From Stomoxys calcitrans (lineage: Eukaryota > Arthropoda > Insecta > Diptera > Muscidae), in contig NC_081556.1 in NCBI RefSeq assembly GCF_963082655.1, positions 152,055,501 to 152,119,500 of the forward strand: a stretch of 64,000 nucleotides of DNA. The letters run 5' to 3'. The position numbers were made by a program, and so were the translations under genes. A model generated the notes under the pieces. It was not told the DNA's origin and searched no databases. It saw only the letters and a program-made list of their open reading frames with translations. Below are positions 1 to 10,663 of the stretch, in pieces. The number at the start of each line of letters is the position of its first letter. Position 1 is the stretch's first letter.

Positions 1-133
1 TCGAAACATATGGCAGCTATATCCAAATATGATCCGGTTTGGACAAATCAAGGGCTTAACCTTCGCATAGAAAAAATATGAAGCTGTGCTAAAATTCAGC
101 TCAATATCTCCATTTTTAACGGCTGTGGCGTGA
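1..133 (+). mobile_element. Type B element, distal end fragment, interrupted by a SINE
   Basis: The sequence starts inside a type B monomer (the TATGGCAGCTATATCCAAAT core) and passes into the unique part that follows the last monomer in the complete copy at 45697-47314 (AATTTCAGCTCAATAT, then a stretch ending in TGTAGCGTGATT). The element is cut at 133 by a SINE and resumes at 443 with TGTAGCGTGATTGTAACAGACG up to about 480. It is non-coding. The left end lies outside the window. Confidence 0.75.
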
Positions 134-442
134 ACAGGCCAAAGTAGCGCAGAGGCTGGCATGTCCGCCTATGATGCTGAATGGCTGGGTTTGAATCCTG
201 ACGAGGCCATCGGCAAAATTTTTCAGTGGTGGCGTTTCCTTCCTAATGCTGGCAACGTTTGTGAGGTACTATGCCATGTAAAAACTTCTCTCCAAGAGGT
301 GTCGCACTGTAGCACGCCGTTCGGACTCGGTTATAAAAAGGAGGCTCCTTATCATTGGACTTAAACTTGAATCGGACTACAAGAAGTTTGCCCCTGTTCC
401 TTAGTGGAATGTTAATTGGCAAAATTTGCATTTTTTTGCATT
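134..442 (+). mobile_element. tRNA-derived SINE, nearly full length, with target-site duplication
   Basis: The 5' part is a tRNA-like head with an A-box-like TAGCGCAGAGGCTGGCATG at 145-163 and a B-box-like GGTTTGAATCC at 188-198, the internal RNA polymerase III promoter elements. The body carries the features shared by all copies here: a GAGGTACTATGCCATGTAAA-type segment, GTGTCGCACTG, CCGTTCGGACTCGG, TATAAAAAGGAGG and a tail ending GGCAAAATTTGCAT. It sits inside a type B element and is flanked by TGTGGCGTGA (124-133) and TGTAGCGTGA (443-452). That imperfect 10-bp direct repeat fits a LINE-mobilised insertion. It encodes no protein. Confidence 0.88.
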
Positions 443-489
443 TGTAGCGTGATTGTAACAGACGTTTCGGCAGACACAAGGAAATTGTT

Positions 490-1251
490 ATAACGTCTTA
501 AATAGTTAGGCCGCGCTAAATCTTGGGTACCAACCACCATGGATGTCACTAAAAGTGTATGCTTATTAACTTAGTTGAATCATACTTGGCACGGATATTT
601 GATGTCATAACAGAAATTTGTTTGCCATATTTCAGATGAAAATTAAGTCTTCTAGACGTTCAAGAAGTCAAATCCGGGGATCGCTTTATAAGGGAGCTAC
701 AGGGTGGCTGATGAAAGCCGCTACCAAAAAAAAATGTAATAACTTTTTTTCTATTTAATAATAATAATTTAATAATTAATTTAATTAATTAATTAATTAA
801 TTTAATTAATAATAATTTAATAATTAATTTAATAATTTAATTTAACATGAATAAAAGAAAAATGTATTCCATACACCGAAAAAAAAATGTAGCAATATTC
901 ATCATTGTAGCAATATTCATCAGCCACCCTGTATATCACTTTACACACAGATACGCATATACTTCACCCGGATGTTGGGTGTCAAGACAGAATACCTTGT
1001 GGGAAATTTCAGCCAAATCGGATGACAATTGAGACCTCGAGGGGCCCAAGACGTAAAAACCGGGATCAGTTTATCAAATATGAACCCATATCAATAAAAA
1101 GTATCGATGCAGTATTGCAGGCCTATATCTTTATTCGTTTGGACGCTATCGTGATTTCGACAAACAGGAAAACGGACATGGCTAGATCGACTCAGTATGT
1201 CAAGACGATGAAGAATGTTTGTGTGTACTTCTTAGGGTCTCAGATCAATAT
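490..1251 (+). mobile_element. Type F element (related to the 153-bp superfamily), interrupted by a MITE
   Basis: The left end reads CGCGCTAAATCTTGGGTACC followed by ACCACCATGGAT, close to 32354-32400. Monomer-like sequence follows (TTGGCACGGATATTTGATGTCATAACAG, ATTTCAGATGAAAATTAAG). The element is interrupted at 700-931 by a TA-flanked MITE. It resumes with AATTTCAGCCAAATCGGATG and ends with the CAAACAGGAAAACGGACATG run and GATCAATATTTCGAAG, equivalent to the distal module of types A and B. Short frames here look accidental. Confidence 0.6.
700..931. mobile_element. TA-flanked MITE with 16-bp terminal inverted repeats
   Basis: Left terminus CAGGGTGGCTGATGAA (700-715) and right terminus TTCATCAGCCACCCTG (916-931) are perfect reverse complements. 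TA dinucleotides flank both sides (698-699 and 932-933), as expected for Tc1/mariner-type insertion. The ~232-bp interior is extremely AT-rich (TTAA/ATTAAT runs at about 757-845), and a 17-bp subterminal unit TGTAGCAATATTCATCA is repeated twice near the right end. No transposase is encoded, so it must have been moved in trans. It lies within the type F element, which resumes on the far side. The termini differ from those of the mariner MITEs elsewhere in the window. Confidence 0.85.
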
Positions 1252-1297
1252 TTCGAAGCGAAACGAACTGCTGGTTTTCAGTTCGTTTCGCTTCGAA
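1252..1297. repeat. Perfect 19-bp inverted repeat with 8-nt loop at an element junction
   Basis: TTCGAAGCGAAACGAACTG (1252-1270) and its exact reverse complement CAGTTCGTTTCGCTTCGAA (1279-1297) enclose CTGGTTTT. It marks the border between the end of the type F element and the start of the type C element. Other type C copies end in an ACTGGTTTTA-type sequence without this full hairpin, so it may have formed at the junction. Confidence 0.9.
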
Positions 1298-2595
1298 GGA
1301 GGAAGGGCAAAAGTCGGGCGGTGCCGACAGTATAATACCCTACACCTACCCGACAAGTAAAATGTGGAAGCTATATCAAATTCAGAACCAATTTTGATAG
1401 TCCTCGGTGCATGTTTTCAGGGTTATCTTTTACCCTATCAAATTTCGAGCAACTATATTCAAAGTGTAATAACAATGGTTAACAAATTTCAACACTATTG
1501 CAAATTACCCAAAAACTGACGACCATACATAAGGGAGCTATGTCTAAATTTGAATCGATTCCGAGCAAACTTCCCAGGTGATGGCCGAGGAAAGCGTTAC
1601 CCAAAATTTTGGCAAGATTGGTCAATAAATGCGCTTGCAGCGGCTCTAAATGCGAAAATCGGGCGATATACATATATCAGAGCTATATCTAAATCTGAGC
1701 CGATTTCTATAAAATTCACCAGCAAGGTCGAGAGTCATAAGAAAATCCTTCTAGCCAAATTTCGAGAGAATCGGTTAACAAATTAGCACGTTATTGCAAT
1801 ATTTCTCAAAATCGGTCGAACTATATAGCTATATCGAAATTTGAACCCATTTAGAGCAAACTTTTCAGATATTGTGGTAGTCGTTGAGATAGGCGTTGTG
1901 CAAAATTTTGGCAAGATTGGTCAATAAATTCGTTTACAGTGGGTCAAGAAGTGAAAATCGGGTGATATATATATATATATATATATATAATAGCTATATC
2001 TAAATCTAAACCGATTTCCACGAAACTCACCAGTACTATCGAGAGTCATAAGAAAATCCTTCCTGCCAAATTTCGAGAGAATCGGGTAAAAAATTACCAT
2101 TTTATTGCATTATTACCGCAAATCGGACAAACATATACATGGGAGCTATATCTACATCTGAACCGATTTCTATAAAATTCATCAATAATGTCGGGCGTCA
2201 TAAGAAAATCCTTCCTGCCAAATTTCTAGAGAATCGGGTAACAAATGACCATTTTATTGCATTATTACTGCAAATCGGACGAACATATATATGGGAGCTA
2301 TATCCAAATCTGAACCGATTTTTTCCAATTTCAAAAAGCTTCGTCTCTAGGCCGAAAAGCATTCCCATACCGAATTTGAAGACGATCGGATGAAAATTAC
2401 GACCTGTAGTTTGTACACAAATTAACATGGACAGACAGACAAACGGACAGACGGACATAGCTAAATCGAATTAGAAAGTGATTCTGCGTCGATCGGTATA
2501 CTGTTCAATGGGTCTATTTCTCTTCCTTCTGGGTGTTACACACTAATTCACTAAGTTATAATATCCTGTACCACAGTAGTGGTGTAGGGTATAAT
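1298..2595 (+). mobile_element. Type C element, near complete
   Basis: The proximal end holds a short GC hairpin (GTCGG-GCGGTG-CCGAC, about 1314-1329) and then ATAATACCCTACACC. The core is made of alternating ~153-bp half-units. One carries ATCTGAACCGATTTCTATAA, GAGAGTCATAAGAAAATCCTTC and CCAAATTTCGAGAGAATCGG. The other carries GTCGTTGAGATAGGCG and GGCAAGATTGGTCAATAAAT. An (AT)n run lies at 1965-1989. The distal end has ACAGACAGACAAACGGACAG followed by GTACCACAGTAGTGGTGTAGGG, a small hairpin. There is no plausible gene. The short frames spell the same peptide repeat because the unit length is close to a multiple of three. Confidence 0.8.
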
Positions 2596-2597
2596 TA

Positions 2598-2835
2598 TTG
2601 GGTTGCCCAAAAAGTAATTGCGGATTTTTCATATAGTCGGCGTTGACAAATTTTTTCACAGCTTGTGATTCTGTAATTTCTTTCTTTCTTCTGTCAGTTA
2701 TCAGCTGTTACTTTTAGCTTGCTTTAGAAAAAAAGTGTAAAAAAAAGTATATTTGATTAAAGTTCATTCTAAGTTTTATTAAAAATGCATTTAGTTTCTT
2801 TTAAAAAGTCCGCAATTACTTTTTGGGCAACCCAA
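2598..2835 (+). mobile_element. Internally deleted mariner (irritans-type ends), MITE with perfect TIRs
   Basis: The 27-bp termini at 2598-2624 (starting TTGGGTTGCCCAAAAAGTAA) and 2809-2835 are perfect reverse complements. Both are flanked by TA (2596-2597 and 2836-2837), the mariner target site. The left 185 bases look like the 5' untranslated leader of a mariner, ending near an ATG at 2784. They are joined directly to the 3' terminal ~45 bases, so the whole transposase gene is missing. The element inserted at the distal end of the type C element on its left. The assignment to the irritans group comes from the terminal sequence and is established knowledge rather than a search. Confidence 0.92.
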
Positions 2836-2837
2836 TA

Positions 2838-2876
2838 GATGAGCATACCCCCATCATATGGCGGTGGGTGTATAAC
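2838..2876 (+). mobile_element. Distal-end fragment of a 153-bp-superfamily element
   Basis: GAGCATACCCCCATCATATG followed by GCGGTGGGTGTATAA matches the terminal hairpin module of types A and B. Only this end is present. Confidence 0.55.
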
Positions 2877-3824
2877 TTCTATGACTATCGGCATCCATGT
2901 TTTCTCCAGTGTGTTACCAACCAATGATTCAAGTAATAATGCCCTTAACAAAAGTAGCGACTTAAGTTATTGAAATAGCTAAAGAGAAAGAATAGCAGCA
3001 ATGCAAGAAGAAGCCAGCAAAACAGTGTTTTTTGTTAATGTCAGTTTTTGTGAAACCCATAGCGCGGAAAGGTAGTGAAGTGGGAGAAATGCTTCTACTA
3101 TGTGTCACTTAATAATGGCATAGATTTTCCTTTCTGTGCATTCCTTGGGTATCCTTACCTGTTAGTTGCTTTTGTTCGCTTTTGTTGATGTTGCTGTATC
3201 TCCTGGTTAGAGAATTTATGCAGAGAGTAGTTTTAAGCCATTGTAAGTTATCCTTGTGTTCTTGTTGTTGTCCACAATAATCATGGAAATCTTGAGTTTA
3301 TACTTCACCCCCTTTCCGATATTCTCTTGCAAATGCTAAGCTCTTAAAGTTGTTTGTAAAGTTGCCATAGTTTCAGCTGAGCTTGCAGTTTTCTGTTACT
3401 CCTTTGAACCAAAGGATATTAAAATGAAGTTTGCCAATTGCATTTTAAATAGAAATTGATTGAAAGTTGTTCAACTGCTTAGAGTACGAAGATTTTGTTA
3501 GAAGTTCTTTGAATGCCACAACAGATGCTAGCAATCATGTTTTCTTTAAGGTCATTCAAAGAAAGAAACTTTGATATCGCATTACTGTCATGGTAAACAT
3601 TTAAGTCGATTTTGTAAGAAAATATGAATAAGTTGTGGTTTCAGTTTATGTAGGCAACAAGTTTAAAAGTTGAAATAGGAAGATTTTTAAACAAAAAAGG
3701 AATAGGAAATTTGGCTGAATGATTGAATTGCAAGATAGGCTCCAAATATGGGATGGTGAAACAAATGTTGATATCAATTATCTAACTGATAGCTCAGAAT
3801 AAGCCAAAATTTGAAACAAAAATT
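2877..3824. other. Single-copy-looking non-coding stretch
   Basis: AT-rich sequence without recognisable repeats, tRNA features or a convincing coding frame. No long open frame continues across it. Intron or intergenic DNA are equally possible. Confidence 0.5.
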
Positions 3825-5218
3825 AAGCCCCACATTGACATGGTCGGTAAATATGCCCGATTTAGGGGTGTTATGGGGAGTAGGGTGGTCCCCCAAACTC
3901 TAAGCCTTGCAAATATATCAGCAACGTGCTCTATTCTCATATATTTGAACCCCATATTGCCTTAAAATTGGATATCAAATTCGTTTTCTAATCTCAAATA
4001 CCATTCACTTAAACACCTTATTGAAAAAGCCAGCAAAAATGTCCAGTTTGGGGTATGGGCCCTAAAAACTATGAATATGGAGCTCCACTGTCTTGAAGAC
4101 CCAAATTGTCTTGGTGAGCAAATACGTCCTACTTGGGGGGTTGCTATGGTGGTGGGACGTTCGCTAGACAGTTGATCCCGAATGTTGATGTCAGATTCGT
4201 GGTCTACTCCCAAATTACCTTCATTTGAGCTCTATTTTTCCATAGTCGGCAAACATGACCGGTTTGCGGGGTGTTTTGGGGGATGGGCGGCCACTCAGTG
4301 AGTTGCCCTTGAAAATATATATCGAATTCGTGTTCTACAATAAAAACCCTCTTATTAGAGCCTCATATTGCAATTGTCAGCAAAAACTTCCTATTTGGGT
4401 GGTGCTATGGGGGTGGGGTGGCAAAATAGACACTTTTCCCGTACATTGATATCAGATTCGTGCTTTACTTCCAAAGACCTTTCATTTGAGTCCCATATTG
4501 CTATGGACATAAATTTGTCTTCTTTGGGGAATGTTCTCGGGGATGGGCGGCCCCCCAAACACTTGGTTCCACATCTGGATATCAGATTTGAATTCTATAC
4601 TCAAATACCTTTTATTTAAGCTCCATATTGTCATGGTCAGTAAATAAGTCCTGTTTGGGAAGTGTTTTGGGGAAGGGGTGGACCCATAGAAACTTGGTCC
4701 CACATTTGGATATCAGATTCGTATTTTACTCGCAAATACCTTTCATTTGAGTCCCATATTGCCACAGTCGGTAAACATATCCGATTTAGGGGTGTTTTGG
4801 GGGTTGGGGTGGTCCCCCAAACACTTGGTCCGACAATTGGATATCAGACAGGTTTTCTAATCTTAAATACCTTTCATTTGAGTCCCATATTATCGTGATT
4901 GATGTATATATATATATTTGGTAGGGCGCTCCCCCTAGGTACCCTATCCAAAATTTGAATACCAAATTTTTGCTTGTAGGTTAATACAAGAGAGCACACA
5001 AAATTTCGCTTAAATCGCAACACCCATCTCCGAGATCTGGCGTTTCTGAAAATTAGAGTAAGGGGGAGGGTCCGCTCCCCCATCAGAATTCAAAATGTGT
5101 AGTATCCTATTTTCACGACGGGATTATTATGAACCATCAGTGAAAATTTCAATAAAATCAGTTCAGCCGTTTCTGAGTCTATAAGAAACACACAAACAAA
5201 CACAAATTGATTTTTTTA
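3825..5218 (+). mobile_element. Type D element with ~131-bp tandem monomers
   Basis: The monomer contains TTTCATTTGAGTCCCATATT, then GTCGGTAAACATATCCGATT, GGGGTGTTTTGGGG, GGTCCCCCAAACACTTGG and GGATATCAGATTCG. The CATTTGAG landmark recurs at 4222, 4353, 4483, 4613, 4744 and 4875, a period of 130-131 bp. The distal part holds the unique sequence GATCTGGCGTTTCTGAAAAT, GGGGGAGGGTCCGCTCCCCC and GAAAATTTCAATAAAATCAG, also found (reversed) at 15680-15850. It abuts a type C element at 5219. Nothing suggests it encodes protein. Confidence 0.82.
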
Positions 5219-6634
5219 CCCTACACCATTACTGTGGTACAGGGTATTATAAGTTAGAGAATTAGAATTAGAATTGTAACACCTAAAAGGAAGAGAGATA
5301 GACCCATTGATAAGTATACCGATCGACTCAGAATCACTTTCTGATTCGATTTAGATATGTCCGTCTGTCTATCTGTCTCTCTGTCTGTCTGTCCGTCCGT
5401 CTGTCTGTCCGTCTGTCCATGTTAATTTGTGTACAAAGTACAGGTCGCAGTGTTCATCCGATCGTCTTCAAATTTGGTGCAGGCATGTTTTTCGGCCTAG
5501 AGACGAAACCTTTTGGAATTGAAAAAAATCGTTTCAGATCTGGATATAGCTCCCATATATATGTTCGTCCGATTTTCAGTAATAATGCTAGAAAATAGTC
5601 ATTTGTTAACCGATTCTCTCGAAATTTGCCAGAAAGGATTCTTTTACGACTCTCGACATTACTGGTGAATTTCATTGATATCGGTTCAGATTTATATATA
5701 TTTTCATATATGTATATATCGCCCGATTTTCACTCCTAGAGCCTCTGCAAGTACATTTATTGACCAATCTTGCCAAAATATTGCACAACGCTTTCCTCGA
5801 TGACTACCATAATATACAAAGAGTTTGGTCAAAATCGGTTCAGATTTAGATATAGCTCCCATATATGTGTTCGTCCGATTCCAGTAATATTGCAATAAAA
5901 TGGTTTTTTGATAACCGATTTTTTTGAAATTCGGCAGAAAGGATTTTCTCTTGACTCTCAATATTACTGGAAATCGGTTCAGATTTAGATATAGCTCTCA
6001 TATATATATCTATATCGCCCGATTTTAACTTCTAGAGTCACAGCAAGCGCATTTATTGATCCATCTCGCCAAAATTTAGCAAAACGCTTTCCTCGACGAC
6101 TGCCACAGTATCCGAGGAGTTTGCTCGAAATGGATTCAGATTTAGATATAGCTGTCATATATATGTTCGTCCGATTTTAAGAAATATTGCAAAAAAGTGT
6201 TCATTTATTATCCGATTCCGTCGAAATTTTGCAGGATGGATTTTATTATGACTCTCAATATTACTGGTGAATTTCACAGAAATCGACCCAGATTTAGATA
6301 TAGCTGTCATACATGTATATCGCCACATTTTCCCCACAAGAGCCAATGCAAGCATATTGTTTGACCAATCTTGCCAAAATTTACCACATTATCTGAGTAG
6401 TTTGCTCGAAATCGGTTCAGAATTAGATATAGCTCCCATATATATGTTCGTCAGATTTTGCGTAATTTGCCATAATGTTTTCATTTGTCAACCGTAGTTT
6501 TTACAGTTTGAACATATTTGCTCGCCGAGGTTCATCTAAATTGGTTCAGAATTGGATATAGGTTCCACATGGTACTAGGTGAAGGGTATTATAGAGTCGG
6601 CACCGCCCGAATTTGCCCTTCCTTACTGGTTTTA
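5219..6634 (-). mobile_element. Type C element, near complete, reverse orientation
   Basis: It begins with the distal hairpin ACCCTACACCATTACTGTGG and TACAGGGTATTATAAG, then a GTCTGTCCGTCC-rich microsatellite at about 5355-5420. Then come type C half-units (TAGATATAGCTCCCATATAT, TTCGTCCGATT, CGAAATTTGCCAGAAAGGAT), ending at GAGTCGGCACCGCCCGAATT and CCTTACTGGTTTTA. Both ends match the other type C copies, so this is one of the best for deriving a consensus. Confidence 0.82.
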
Positions 6635-7707
6635 TATAAGATTTCTTTTTGGGGTTCTTTGTATCACCCTCAAACTAGATTGGATTAATCAGCTTCTTGT
6701 TGGGAGTAGCATGACTGAAAACGATATTTAAAGATAGAGAACAATTGAGAGTAGAGAAGGATTACAAGGGTGAAATACCCAAAAATTCCTCAATTTTTTC
6801 AAGATTTTTTCAACATTTTCGCCGTGAGTCAAATCCTGTATTTTTAAAATGTTTTCAAACATACATCATATCTATTTATCAAACTACAATTCAAATAATA
6901 TGCCAATATTTTATGGCAATTAAAGCCAATTAAAATTTCAAAATAAGTTAATAAATCACGGCTTTAAAACACACTCCCATTTTATGTTAATGATGTACTA
7001 AAGGACTGGCCTTTATTCTGCATCGCTATTAAATTTTAGTATTTAAATTACAATTAAAATCTCAATCAATTGATGTGAAGTGCATAGAGATACAATTTGT
7101 GGCCTCAATACAAAGCTAACATTACAACAAGCATTATTAATTATGTCAATGCAACAAAAATCATTAAGAACCAACACCACCAACACGAAGGGAGCTACAA
7201 CTAACGAATGAACAAATGGACAGACCAATGTATGAATATAAAGAACTAGGTGAGTATTCTTGTATATACAGTAGCATACATACTTAGTTATGTATCCTTT
7301 ATTATGCAGAAAAGGATGTTAGTAATGAAAAATATCATTAATTAAACACATCCTGAAATATGTTGTACTGTATAAATTTACCCTTACAAATATAGTTCAC
7401 AGATTAGTAGACAGCGGAATTTAGTCAATGTGTTCTCAAATACTGCACTATTTCATCATTCCACTAACAATGTGTAACTTTCCCAAATATCAAAGATTAC
7501 TTTGGTTATTTACTTCATCACTCATTAGTATCTGCATCTGGATTCTTGAGCTCTCTATGGAGAAGATGCAATATACGAACTGGCGGATATACTACAAAGT
7601 ACAAGGCCGCCATTACAGTCTTGTAGAAAGTATAATGGATTTGGAAGGCGACACATCGAAATCGAAAGTTGACGGTTCATTCATAACTGTCATGATACGA
7701 AACATGT
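6635..7707. other. Single-copy-looking non-coding stretch
   Basis: AT-rich sequence with no recognised repeat and no convincing gene. The frame at 7428-7709 (93 codons) is open but gives no recognisable domain, and its end runs into the type B element start. Confidence 0.45.
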
Positions 7708-9090
7708 AACAAGTACAACGGCATAAAGTTCGGCCGGGATGAACTTTAGATACCCACCATGTCGGGTATATATGTAAACCCCCTTTCGACACAATCCGGT
7801 GAAAATTGAGTAACTTAAGCACCCAAATTCGGCACGGACATTGAGTGGTCTAGTAAATATAAGTCACTGTTCAATTTCGTAGAACAAAATCTTGGTTTTT
7901 TTGGCAGCTATATCCAAATATTAACCTACCTAAACCATATAGGATATGGATATCGGAAAGCCTTCACCGCGTCAAATTTCAACAAAATAGTATAGTAAAT
8001 GCTCATTTTATAGGGCCAAGACTTTAAATCGAGAGATCGTTCTATATGGCACATGTAACCATATTTTAAATCGACAGATCGCTCTATATGACTCCTATAA
8101 CCAAATCTGAACCGATCTGTACCATATTAAACAAAGATGTAATAATCAACCTATTTTATTATTATTCCTCTACTATATCCGTAGTTATATCGTAATAGTG
8201 GCCGGTCTCGATAAAATTTTATTCAGGTCCCGAAAACTCAGACAGTAAATATAATTTTTCTTCAGACAATAAATATACTTTTTATGGGACTAAGACCCCA
8301 GATTGGAAGATCGGTCTATATGACAGCTATATCTATATAGTCTGATGTGACTCAAATTTGGGTCGGATGACGGGAGGCTTAAACCAACTCACTGATTAAA
8401 ATTTCAGCGAAATTGGGTAATAAATGTAGCTTTTATGGGTTTCAGATATTTAAACGGCAGATCGGCCTACATGACAGCTATATCTAAATATGGTTCGATC
8501 TGAACCATATTAAAATAGGATATCAGTAGGCTCAAACCAACTCACTGTTTTAAATTTCAGGGAAATCGGATAGAAAGTTAAGCTTTTATGGGCTTCAGAC
8601 CCTTTTTCGGCAGACCGATTTATATGGCAGCTATATATAAATGTAGTTCGATCTGAACCATATTAAAATAGGATATCAGTTGGCTCAAACCAACTCACTG
8701 TTTCAAATTTCAGCGAAATTGGGTAATAAATAAATCTTTTATGGGCTTCAGGCCCTTATCGGCAGATAGGTCTATATGGAAGCTGTATCTATATATGGTC
8801 CGATCTGATTATGTATATTCTTGATCGTCGTGACATTATAAGTATATATAGCCATATCAGCCAACCTGTCGAAATCACGCAATCAATGATGCTCCGACTT
8901 GACTTCGAGGGCTCCTTGTTGCAGCAACTATTTTCCGATTTGTCTACAATTTTGCAAGTATTGTAATTCCATGACATTCAACATGCGTGATAAGTATGGT
9001 CCAAATCGGTCTATAACTTGATATATAAACCGATCTCCTGATTAGTCTACTATGATGCCAAGTATCTTCAATTTTTGTGTGCCCCTTGAC
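7708..9090 (+). mobile_element. Type B element, forward, diverged
   Basis: The proximal end AACAAGTACAACGGC is followed by the terminal palindrome, here imperfect (AAAGTTCGGCCGGGATGAACTTT), then TACCCACCATGTCGGGTATA. The monomers carry AGGATATCAGTAGGCTCAAA, CAACTCACTG and TCAGCGAAATTGGGTAATAA. Near the distal end GATCGTCGTGACATTATAAG is present, but the final hairpin is reduced to CTGCGGTGGGTATA before a type C element begins. It is non-coding and older than 45697-47314, judging by its indels. Confidence 0.75.
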
Positions 9091-10663
9091 TGCGGTGGGT
9101 ATATTTGAATGTAACACCAAAGGAAGAGAGATATACCCATTGATAAGTATACGGATAAACTCAGAATCACTTTCAGATTCGATTTATCTAAGTTCATCTT
9201 TCTGTTCGTCATTTTCATCCGATCTTCTTCAAATTTGGTACAGGCATGTCTTGCGGCATAGAGACGAAGCCTATTGAAATTGGAAAAAATTGGTTTAGAT
9301 TTAGATATAGCCCCCATATATATGTTCGTCCGATATGCAGTAATAATGCAATAAAATGGTCATTTGTTCACTGAACAACTCGAAATTTGGCAGGAAGGAG
9401 TTTATTTTGACTCTTGACATTACTGGAGAGTTTCAAAGAATTCGGTTCAGATTTCGATATAGCTCTCATATACATATATCACCCGATTTTCAATCCTAGA
9501 GCCACTGCAAGCGGATTTATTCACCAATCTTCCCAAAACAATTGTACAATGCTTTCCTCGACGACTTCCCCAAAAATCCATGAAGTTTGGTCGAAATCGG
9601 TTTAGATTTAGATGTAGCTCCCATATATATGTTCGTCCGATTTTGAGAAAGTTTGCAATAAAGTCCTCATTTGCTAACCGATTCTCTCGAAATTTAGCAG
9701 GAAGGATTTTGTCTTCACTCTCGATATTACTGGTGAATTTCTTAGAAATCGGTTCAGACCTAGATATAGCTCTCGTATATATATCCCCGGTTTTCAATCA
9801 TAGAGCCACTGCAAGCGCATTTATTCACCAATCTTCCCAAAAATCTCGTACAACGCCTTTGTATAATGCTTTCCTCGATGACTTCCACAATATCCATAAA
9901 TCTGATCGAAATCGGTGCAGATTTAGATATAGTGTGTTCGTCCGATTTTGAGAAATATTGCAATAAAGTGGTCATTTGCTATCCGATTTTCTCGAAATCT
10001 AGCAGCAAGGATTTTCTTATGACTCCTAATATTACTGGTGAATTTTATAGAAACCGGTCCAAAATTTAGATATAGCTGCCAGATATGTATTTCGCCTGAT
10101 TTATACTTCTAGAGCCACTGCAAGCGCATTTATTGACCAATATTGCCAAAATTTGGCATAACACTTTTCTCGATGCCTGCCACAATATCTTAGAAGTTTG
10201 ATCAAAATCGGTTCAGATTTCGATGTAGCTCCCATATATTGGGTTGCCCAAAAAGTAATTGCGGATTTTTCATATAGTCGGCGTTGACAAATTTTTTCAC
10301 AGCTTGTGACTCTGTAATTGCATTCTTTCTTCTGTCAGTTATCAGCTGTTACTTTTAGCTTGCTTTAGAAAAAAAGTGTAAAAAAAGTATATTTGATTAA
10401 AGTTCATTCTAAGTTTTATTAAAAATGGTCAACCCAATATATGTTCGTCAGATTTTGGCTAATTTGCAATTATGTTGTAATTTGCCAACCGTAGGTATTG
10501 CAGTTTGAACATAAATGCTCGAAATTTGATACGGATTGTTTAATAACTCATCTGAGAACATCTGCCGAGGTCCATTAAAATTGGTTGAAATTAGATACAG
10601 CTCCCACTTTGTACCTATAGGTTAGGTGTAGGGTATTATAAAGTCGGCGCCTTTCCTTACTGG
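9091..10663 (-). mobile_element. Type C element, reverse orientation, interrupted by a mariner MITE
   Basis: It starts at GTAACACCAAAGGAAGAGAG, lacking the distal hairpin, and runs through type C half-units. The GATTTAGATATAGC landmark falls at about 9450, 9605, 9757, 9920, 10063 and 10216, a spacing that averages ~153 bp. The copy is interrupted at 10239-10437 by a mariner derivative and resumes with TGTTCGTCAGATTTTGG. It ends at AAGTCGGCGCC and CCTTACTGGTTTTA. The clean restoration of sequence on removing the insert fixes the MITE boundaries. Confidence 0.8.
10239..10437 (+). mobile_element. Mariner MITE with a nearly deleted right terminal repeat
   Basis: The left 27 bp is identical to the copy at 2598 and the same leader follows, up to TTTTATTAAAAATG. 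The right end retains only about seven bases of the inverted repeat (AACCCAA, 10431-10437) after the ATG. It is still flanked by TA (10237-10238 and 10438-10439). It is ~199 bp against 238 bp for the intact copy. The lost segment includes most of the right TIR, so it should no longer be mobilisable. Confidence 0.9.

Noticed and set aside
140..200. Functional tRNA gene (A- and B-box-like sequences, also at 12393, 31638, 49633)
   Set aside because: The heads are followed by the same long SINE body in each case. The anticodon and acceptor arms do not pair as an intact tRNA, and the copies are dispersed.
9042..9317. Short frames with MGAISKSKPIF-like peptides as members of a gene family (also 2139-2393, 5704-5961)
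   Set aside because: They translate the type C monomer core and begin at arbitrary ATGs inside the repeat. The same peptide appears wherever the repeat does.
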